Below, in pieces: positions 44,087-48,988 of a stretch of 48,988 nucleotides of DNA (position 1 is the first letter of the stretch; each line of letters starts with the position of its first letter). The notes beneath the pieces were generated by a model. The model did no database searches and was not told the origin of the DNA. It saw only the letters and a program-made list of their open reading frames with translations. The DNA comes from Chitinophagaceae bacterium UBA2789 (GTDB taxonomy: Bacteria; Bacteroidota; Bacteroidia; Chitinophagales; Chitinophagaceae). The position numbers were made by a program, and so were the translations under genes. The stretch covers positions 1 through 48,988 of the forward strand of contig DEHX01000097.1 in NCBI GenBank assembly GCA_002352145.1, written 5' to 3'.

Positions 44087-45727
44087 ATGTTAAATCAACT
44101 TTTCCGTAAGAAATCTATAGCCAAAATTCTGCATGAAGCAGAGGCCGGCCTGGGCGACGGGCACTCTACAGGTTTAAAGAAAGTGTTAGGGGTTAGAGAC
44201 CTGACTTTCTTTGGAGTAGCGGCCATAATAGGCGCAGGTATTTTCAGTGGTATTGGCTCCGCTGCTTCCAGCGGTGGGCCGGGGGTCGTGTTTCTCTACA
44301 TTTTTACGGCCATTGCCTGCGGCTTTGCAGCACTGTGTTATGCTGAGTTTGCGTCCACTGTTCCCGTTTCCGGTAGCGCCTACACTTACTCTTATGTTGC
44401 TTTTGGTGAAATTTTCGCATGGATCATTGGGTGGGATTTATTAATGGAATATGCCATAGGTAATATTGCTGTTGCCATTTCCTGGAGTGATTATTTTACC
44501 CGCCTGCTTCACTCTGCCGGAATGCATATTCCGGACTGGATGACGATGGATTACATGACTGCCAAAGCAGGTGCAACGGCTGAAGCGGTATCTGCCTGGA
44601 CAAATGCACCTAATTTATTTGGTTTAAAGATAGTAATGGATATTCCTGCATTACTGATTGTGGCACTTATAACTTATATCGTTTTTGTTGGTATTAAGGA
44701 GTCCCGTTCTGCCAGTAACGTTATGGTTATTATAAAGCTGGCAGTAATCTTCTTTGTTATTGTACTTGGTTCTGTCTATGTTAATCCTGGTAACTGGTCA
44801 CCGTTTACTCCCGAAGGCTTTGGAGGGATAATGAAAGGTGTTTCTGCTGTATTCTTTGCTTACATTGGTTTTGATGCAATTTCTACCACGGCAGAGGAGT
44901 GTAAGAACCCGCAAAGAGACCTTCCAAAGGGTATGATCAATTCTTTGATAATTTGTACAGTAGTATATGTTTTATTGGCTTTGGTGCTTACCGGAATGGT
45001 AAACTATAAGTCATTAAATGTTGGCGATCCCCTGGCAATGGTCTTTGATGCAAAAGGTCTGAAATTTATTTCCGGGGTTGTTGCTGTAAGTGCCATCATC
45101 GCTACTGCCAGTGTATTATTAGTCTTTCAGTTGGGACAACCCAGAATTTGGATGAGTATGAGCCGTGATGGCCTTTTGCCCAAAATTTTCTCCCGCATTC
45201 ATCCCAGGCACGGTACTCCTTCTTTTTCTACGATCCTCACAGGTATAGTAGTGGCAGTTCCTGCCTTATTTCTGAACCTTGGAGAAGTGCTATCACTGAC
45301 AAGTATCGGTACTTTGTTTGCATTTGTGCTGGTATGCGGAGGTGTTCTGGCGTTAGAACAGCAAAAGGACAGGCCTGAAAGCAAGTTTAAAGTACCATAT
45401 ATCAATTCTCAGTTTATATACCCTGTACTTTTATTGGCAGGAATAATCCTGATATGGGTAAATGTTCCCAGCCATTTTACAGAGGATATCTGGACAAAAG
45501 ATACCTGGCCAATGGTTGTTTTTTGGCTCATTGCAATTATTATGGCCGTGATGGCCTTTGTTAAGCGATTTTCGTTGATCCCGATTTTGGGTATGATGAG
45601 TTGTTTTTACCTGATGGCCCAGGAAACACATAAGGTCTGGATGCGGTTCCTTATCTGGCTGGCTATAGGCTTATGTGTTTATTTCCTGTATAGTTACAGA
45701 AATAGCAAGCTGGCAAAGGGAAAATAA
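44087..45727 (+). CDS. APC family amino acid permease
   Basis: The 546-residue protein has about 12-14 membrane helices and the APC superfamily signature GVAAIIGAGIFSGIGSAASSGGPGVV in helix 1 and YAEFASTVPVSGSAYTYSYVAFGE in helix 3. It is closest in look to the YfnA/cationic amino acid transporter subgroup (FFAYIGFDAISTTAEECKNPQRDLPKG). It would import amino acids across the inner membrane, driven by an ion gradient; the specificity is not readable. It is followed by a hairpin terminator. Confidence 0.92.
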   Translation: MLNQLFRKKSIAKILHEAEAGLGDGHSTGLKKVLGVRDLTFFGVAAIIGAGIFSGIGSAASSGGPGVVFLYIFTAIACGFAALCYAEFASTVPVSGSAYTYSYVAFGEIFAWIIGWDLLMEYAIGNIAVAISWSDYFTRLLHSAGMHIPDWMTMDYMTAKAGATAEAVSAWTNAPNLFGLKIVMDIPALLIVALITYIVFVGIKESRSASNVMVIIKLAVIFFVIVLGSVYVNPGNWSPFTPEGFGGIMKGVSAVFFAYIGFDAISTTAEECKNPQRDLPKGMINSLIICTVVYVLLALVLTGMVNYKSLNVGDPLAMVFDAKGLKFISGVVAVSAIIATASVLLVFQLGQPRIWMSMSRDGLLPKIFSRIHPRHGTPSFSTILTGIVVAVPALFLNLGEVLSLTSIGTLFAFVLVCGGVLALEQQKDRPESKFKVPYINSQFIYPVLLLAGIILIWVNVPSHFTEDIWTKDTWPMVVFWLIAIIMAVMAFVKRFSLIPILGMMSCFYLMAQETHKVWMRFLIWLAIGLCVYFLYSYRNSKLAKGK

Positions 45728-45749
45728 TGTCTCACTATTTCATTTATAG

Positions 45750-45787
45750 AATGGCACAGTGAAGAAGCTGTGCCATTTGTATTTTTG
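45750..45787 (+). terminator. Terminator of the permease gene, overlapping the next promoter
   Basis: AATGGCACAG and CTGTGCCATT form a perfect 10-bp stem around an 8-nt loop, then TTGTATTTTTG. The T tract itself contains the -7 box TATTTTTG (45780-45787) of the next gene. Confidence 0.75.
45780..45787 (+). promoter_or_regulatory. -7 element for the DUF2027-Smr gene, leaderless geometry
   Basis: TATTTTTG is an exact -7 match with only CAAT between it and the ATG at 45792, so transcription should begin at or within a base or two of the start codon. Confidence 0.55.
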
Positions 45788-45791
45788 CAAT

Positions 45792-46811
45792 ATGAAATAC
45801 CAGATCGGCGATATTGTGTTGATTTTACATTCCAATGAGGAGGCGGAAGTAGTGGACATCATCAATGATAAAATGCTGATGGTAGATGTGAAAGGGGTAT
45901 CTTTTCCGGTGTATAAAGACCAGGTTGATTTTCCTTATTTCAAGCGATTTACAGAAAAGAAACCTGTATCTGCCAAAAAGGAAAGGACATATATAGATGA
46001 TGTGCGAAAAGAAAAAAGACAGGAGCAAAACAGGGTAGAAGATGGAGTATGGCTGACGTTTTTACCGGTAATGGATATCGATGAATTCGGAGATGTGATC
46101 GTTGAGGAACTGAAACTTCACCTGGTTAATCATACATCATTACCTTATAATTTTATTTATAAGCTGCATTTCTTTGGTAAGCCCGATTTTGAGCTAAAAA
46201 ATACAGTACAACCATTTGAAGATTTTTACCTGCATGATATTCCCTTTGAAGATTTGAACGATAGTCCTGCTTTTGATTTTGAGTTTTCATTGTTAATACC
46301 TGATAAGAAAAAAGCAGGTCACTTTGAAGCATCAGTTAAATTAAAGCCAAAGCAACTCTTTGCCAAAATTGAAGAGTTAAAGCAAAAGAACCTTGCTACC
46401 TTCTCCCAGCTTTTGTTTGAAAAATATCCGGATAAAGCTGTGGAAGATGTTGTGGAGATGGGACGTATGGCGGCAAAAGGCTATAAAGTTTATGATGCCT
46501 CAAAGGCCCGGCAGCATTTAGAATCTCCCCGCAGTGTAATTGATTTGCATATAGAAAAACTTACCGATGACTGGAAGCATATGAGTAATTATGAAATACT
46601 CAGCCTGCAATTGAAAACATTTGAAAAATATTATCATCTTTCAGTTATACATCATCAACCTTCACTAATAGTCATACATGGAGTAGGAGAAGGGGTGCTT
46701 CGGGATGAGATTCATGATATATTAAGGCTTAAAAAAGAGGTCAAATCATTTGTGAATCAGTTTCATCCGGCTTACGGATACGGAGCCACTGAAATATTCT
46801 TTCAATACTGA
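45792..46811 (+). CDS. DUF2027 and Smr domain protein
   Basis: The start is set at the ATG at 45792 (MKYQIGDIVLILHSNEEAEVV), placing it right after the -7 box; the longer frame lies in the upstream terminator. The 339-residue protein has an N-terminal SH3-like segment, the Bacteroidota DUF2027 middle (VWLTFLPVMDIDEFGDVIVEELKLHLVNHT), and a C-terminal Smr domain with VIDLHIEKL and the motif IHGVGEGVLRDEIH. Smr domains bind or cut nucleic acids; in MutS2-type proteins they are linked to recombination or ribosome rescue. The role of this fusion is not known. Confidence 0.88.
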   Translation: MKYQIGDIVLILHSNEEAEVVDIINDKMLMVDVKGVSFPVYKDQVDFPYFKRFTEKKPVSAKKERTYIDDVRKEKRQEQNRVEDGVWLTFLPVMDIDEFGDVIVEELKLHLVNHTSLPYNFIYKLHFFGKPDFELKNTVQPFEDFYLHDIPFEDLNDSPAFDFEFSLLIPDKKKAGHFEASVKLKPKQLFAKIEELKQKNLATFSQLLFEKYPDKAVEDVVEMGRMAAKGYKVYDASKARQHLESPRSVIDLHIEKLTDDWKHMSNYEILSLQLKTFEKYYHLSVIHHQPSLIVIHGVGEGVLRDEIHDILRLKKEVKSFVNQFHPAYGYGATEIFFQY

Positions 46812-46828
46812 GTTTTGCAGGCTAATTT

Positions 46829-46836
46829 TACCCTTG
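46829..46836 (+). promoter_or_regulatory. -7-like element for RNase P RNA
   Basis: TACCCTTG differs from TAnnTTTG at one base and ends where the P1 stem begins, fitting a transcript starting near 46838-46842. Confidence 0.35.
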
Positions 46837-47210
46837 CTACAAGCCAGGCTATCGCTTCTCCGATTCCAGGAGAGGAGGAAAGTCCGGACAGCACAGAGCA
46901 ATGCACCGGTGAATAGCCGGGCTCCGGGAAACCGGTGACAGACAGTGCCACAGAAAATAACCTCACCCCTCAACCCATTTCTGCATCTGGAGTGGGTTGA
47001 GGGGTGAAAGGGTGAAAATGTGAGGTAAGAGCTCACAGCTTTTGATGGCAACATCAATTGCGGGTAAACCTTGCATGCTGAAATGCCACGTATAGGATCG
47101 TTTGAGAACTGCTCGTTCAAGATCCAGGGTAGGCAGATTGATCCTGCAAAGTAATTTGCGGGACAGATAAATGATAGCCCAAGACAGAATCCGGCTTACA
47201 GGCTTGTAGC
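46836..47210 (+). ncRNA. rnpB: RNase P RNA, bacterial type A
   Basis: The conserved core is clear: GAGGAAAGTCCGGACAGCAC near the 5' side, GGGTAAACC in the middle, and ATAGCCCAAGACAGAATCCGG near the 3' side. The P1 helix closes perfectly: GCTACAAGCC (46836-46845) with GGCTTGTAGC (47201-47210). The RNA is the catalytic part of the enzyme that matures tRNA 5' ends. In the P12 region a perfect 15-bp hairpin is present (TCACCCCTCAACCCA with TGGGTTGAGGGGTGA), longer than I would expect for this lineage. The exact ends may shift by a few bases. Confidence 0.95.
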
Positions 47211-47216
47211 TTTTTT
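47201..47216 (+). terminator. T tract after RNase P RNA
   Basis: The 3' half of P1 is followed immediately by TTTTTT, so P1 plus the T tract may terminate transcription or mark a processing end. The convergent CPBP gene stops at 47215. Confidence 0.6.
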
Positions 47217-48114
47217 ATTTAAGTTGATTACCAATAAACCCGGTCATTTCCATCATCCAGGCTATTCCTAAATGAACTATAAGTCCTCCCCAGATAGATC
47301 GGGTATTATATACAACGATTCCCAATAGCAGCCCGCCGAAATAAGAACTGATACATTCGCCCAACGGCTTGCCAAAATGAATGGTACAATAAAAACAGGC
47401 CATAGGCAGTATGGCATCTTTACCCACCCATTTGGCAAAACCAAGTACGAGGAACCCCCGGAAAAAAAATTCAATGGTGAAGAAATCACTTCCATAAGAT
47501 AGTTCGAATAATAACTTTTGCCACCATATTGCCTCTGAGGAAACGGAATTCAATTTTGGATATACTGAAAGAAAATCATTTTGTGTTGCCGCCAAAGTGA
47601 TTAATGGAAACATGATTAGTAACATCAACAAATAAGGTTTCCATGCCATGTTTCCGGTTCTTAGGCCATAAAGTGGCTGATCTTCGTGATACAATTTCCA
47701 TATAAAATAAAGTAAGAGAAAAATAACAATCGCAAGTGCCGGCCAATAACCTACCTGGTTCCAAAAGTGATTGTTTGTTTGATTTTCTGAAAATGATATT
47801 ACTAACGAGACGCTTATTTTCCACGCAAAGATTAATGGAGTAACGACAAGTAAAATGTAGAAGTTTTTGTTTTTTAGATGGTTCTTTTTCCTTGCGAGAC
47901 CATAAAATAAATAGGGGACAATAAATGCTGCGGCAAAGACTACATACCAGCAAAATAGTTTAACTACAAATAAATTTTTTTTTCTGATGAATGTGTCAAG
48001 TCCAAAATAATAATTACAAAAGACCAGAAATGCTGTAAACAAACTGATCAATAAAAGGATAGTTCTGTCTGTTTCCTTGTAATAGCTCTTAATATAGTAT
48101 ATGATCTCCTTCAT
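47215..48114 (-). CDS. CPBP family intramembrane protease-like protein
   Basis: The 299-residue protein has about eight membrane helices and the three CPBP motifs in order: IEFFFRG (motif 1, normally EExxxR), CFYCTIHFGKP (motif 2, FxxxH) and GGLIVHLGIAWMMEM (motif 3, HxxxN/B). The first Glu of motif 1 is replaced by Ile, although the second Glu, the Arg and both His residues are kept. CPBP proteins are related to CAAX proteases (Rce1) and to Abi/bacteriocin-immunity proteins; the substrate is unknown. It is transcribed toward the RNase P RNA. Confidence 0.85.
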   Translation of the reverse strand: MKEIIYYIKSYYKETDRTILLLISLFTAFLVFCNYYFGLDTFIRKKNLFVVKLFCWYVVFAAAFIVPYLFYGLARKKNHLKNKNFYILLVVTPLIFAWKISVSLVISFSENQTNNHFWNQVGYWPALAIVIFLLLYFIWKLYHEDQPLYGLRTGNMAWKPYLLMLLIMFPLITLAATQNDFLSVYPKLNSVSSEAIWWQKLLFELSYGSDFFTIEFFFRGFLVLGFAKWVGKDAILPMACFYCTIHFGKPLGECISSYFGGLLLGIVVYNTRSIWGGLIVHLGIAWMMEMTGFIGNQLK

Positions 48115-48215
48115 CTCAAACGAAAAAATAAAATTTTACGCCGGTCTTTAAACTTTCTTGCTCCATCCTTTTCAAAACATACGTTAAAAATATTTGAAAC
48201 CCCAAAAGTATAGCC

Positions 48216-48988
48216 ATGAAAACTATCACACTAAACCGGATGATGATTGCGATGTTCGCTGTTTTATTATCCATCTTTGTTATCTCCTGTCAAAAGGAAT
48301 CCAGTCTAACCGAACCTACAACTTTAACTGAAGAAGAAGCCGCCACTTATTCAGAAGAAAGTACCCAGGCTGAAGCCAGTTTTGATGATGCTGAAGATAT
48401 TGGTTTTACAGCCGCCGAAGAAGAAGGTAATGCAGGCGGTTTTGGCCTGGAGGGCCGTTCTGCATCTGAGCAGGGAAGAGTTTTCCTGCCAAATTTTGCT
48501 GAATTGCGAGGCCGTATTGGCGACTGTGCTACGATTACTGTTACACCAAACGACAGCACTTATCCCAAAACAGTCACCATTGACTTTGGCGACAGTTGCC
48601 GCGGTCGTGATGGAAAAGTAAGAAGTGGCAAGATCGTATTGCACTTCACAGGGCCTATCCGTCGCCCAGGTTCTGTAGTAACTATGACCTTTGTTAACTA
48701 TTATGTAAACAGGGTACATATTGAAGGAACGAAAATATTCAAAAACCTGAGTGAACCGCCAATGCTGCATAAATGGAGTGTGGAAGTATTGGATGGTAAG
48801 GTGACTTTCCCCAACGGCAGAGGATACACTTATGATGGCATTAAAACAGTAAAACAAATTGCCGGTATGCTAACCAATGTCGTAAGAGATGATGTGTACC
48901 AGATTACCGGCCGTTCTAAAACTGTTTTTAGAAATGGGACTACAGTAAATATCAATACTGAAGATCCGCTGATCAAAAAGGTAGCCTG
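48216..48988 (+). CDS. Lipoprotein of unknown function, 3' end beyond window (partial)
   Basis: The frame is open from the ATG at 48216 to the end of the window (257 complete codons). The N-terminus is a lipoprotein signal (AVLLSIFVISC, then QKESS). A Glu-rich linker follows (EEEAATYSEESTQAEASFDD), then a beta-rich domain: RGRIGDCATITVTPNDST, TIDFGDSCRGRDGKVRSGK and IVLHFTGPIRRPGSVVT. No family is recognised. The frame is confirmed by the signal peptide and the absence of stops over 770 nt. A TAAAAATATTTGAA box 17 nt upstream resembles one before the lipoprotein gene at 39406. Confidence 0.8.
   Translation, partial: MKTITLNRMMIAMFAVLLSIFVISCQKESSLTEPTTLTEEEAATYSEESTQAEASFDDAEDIGFTAAEEEGNAGGFGLEGRSASEQGRVFLPNFAELRGRIGDCATITVTPNDSTYPKTVTIDFGDSCRGRDGKVRSGKIVLHFTGPIRRPGSVVTMTFVNYYVNRVHIEGTKIFKNLSEPPMLHKWSVEVLDGKVTFPNGRGYTYDGIKTVKQIAGMLTNVVRDDVYQITGRSKTVFRNGTTVNINTEDPLIKKVA

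Noticed and set aside
48351..48857. 168-codon reverse-strand open frame
   Set aside because: It is a shadow of the lipoprotein gene starting at 48216, which has a signal peptide and stays open to the window end.
1..48988. CRISPR array, insertion sequence or prophage
   Set aside because: No regularly spaced direct repeats, transposase, integrase or phage structural gene was seen on either strand.

Overview
The window looks like a chromosomal segment from a member of the Bacteroidota, most probably the Chitinophagales (Chitinophagaceae-like). The evidence is the many intergenic copies of the Bacteroidota -7 promoter element TAnnTTTG, a TonB-dependent receptor with an N-terminal carboxypeptidase-regulatory-like domain, SCxxx-type lipoproteins, a DUF2027-Smr protein, a futalosine-pathway menaquinone gene (mqnA) and HU-CCDC81-type membrane proteins. 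The lineage call is an inference from gene families. No transposase, integrase, phage gene or CRISPR array was seen.

Layout. Positions 1-3027 hold a truncated LamG-type secreted protein, purB and mqnA. Positions 3036-11482 form a surface-glycan locus: an FkbM methyltransferase, two GT-A and two GT-B glycosyltransferases, a PKD/DNRLRE lipoprotein and a YfhO-type polytopic membrane protein. Positions 11535-22169 carry a small membrane protein with a YhhQ-type queuosine-precursor transporter, a NUDIX hydrolase, CorA, DapF with a nucleoside phosphorylase, tRNA-Cys, an HU-CCDC81 membrane protein, an FKBP lipoprotein, serine dehydratase and a large exported metallopeptidase/propeller/barrel protein. 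Positions 22178-31636 carry valS, a receiver-only response regulator, an esterase, a Cys-rich secreted protein, aat and trhO (divergent), a lactonase, a small lipoprotein and purC.

Positions 31786-38071 hold a TonB-dependent receptor and then the most unusual part of the window. This is a three-gene set in which two paralogous membrane-anchored coiled-coil proteins flank an exported Ppx/GppA-like (ASKHA-fold) protein. Positions 38290-48988 return to housekeeping and envelope genes: holA, a lipoprotein, ribF, purM, a TonB C-terminal-domain protein, a polyprenyl diphosphate synthase, an APC permease, DUF2027-Smr, the RNase P RNA, a CPBP protease-like protein and a truncated lipoprotein.

Most genes lie in short transcription units separated by clear hairpin terminators. 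Several genes (DUF2027-Smr, aat, purC, holA, polyprenyl synthase) have a -7 element only 4-6 nt before the start codon, which predicts leaderless mRNAs. No gap between genes exceeds about 265 bases.
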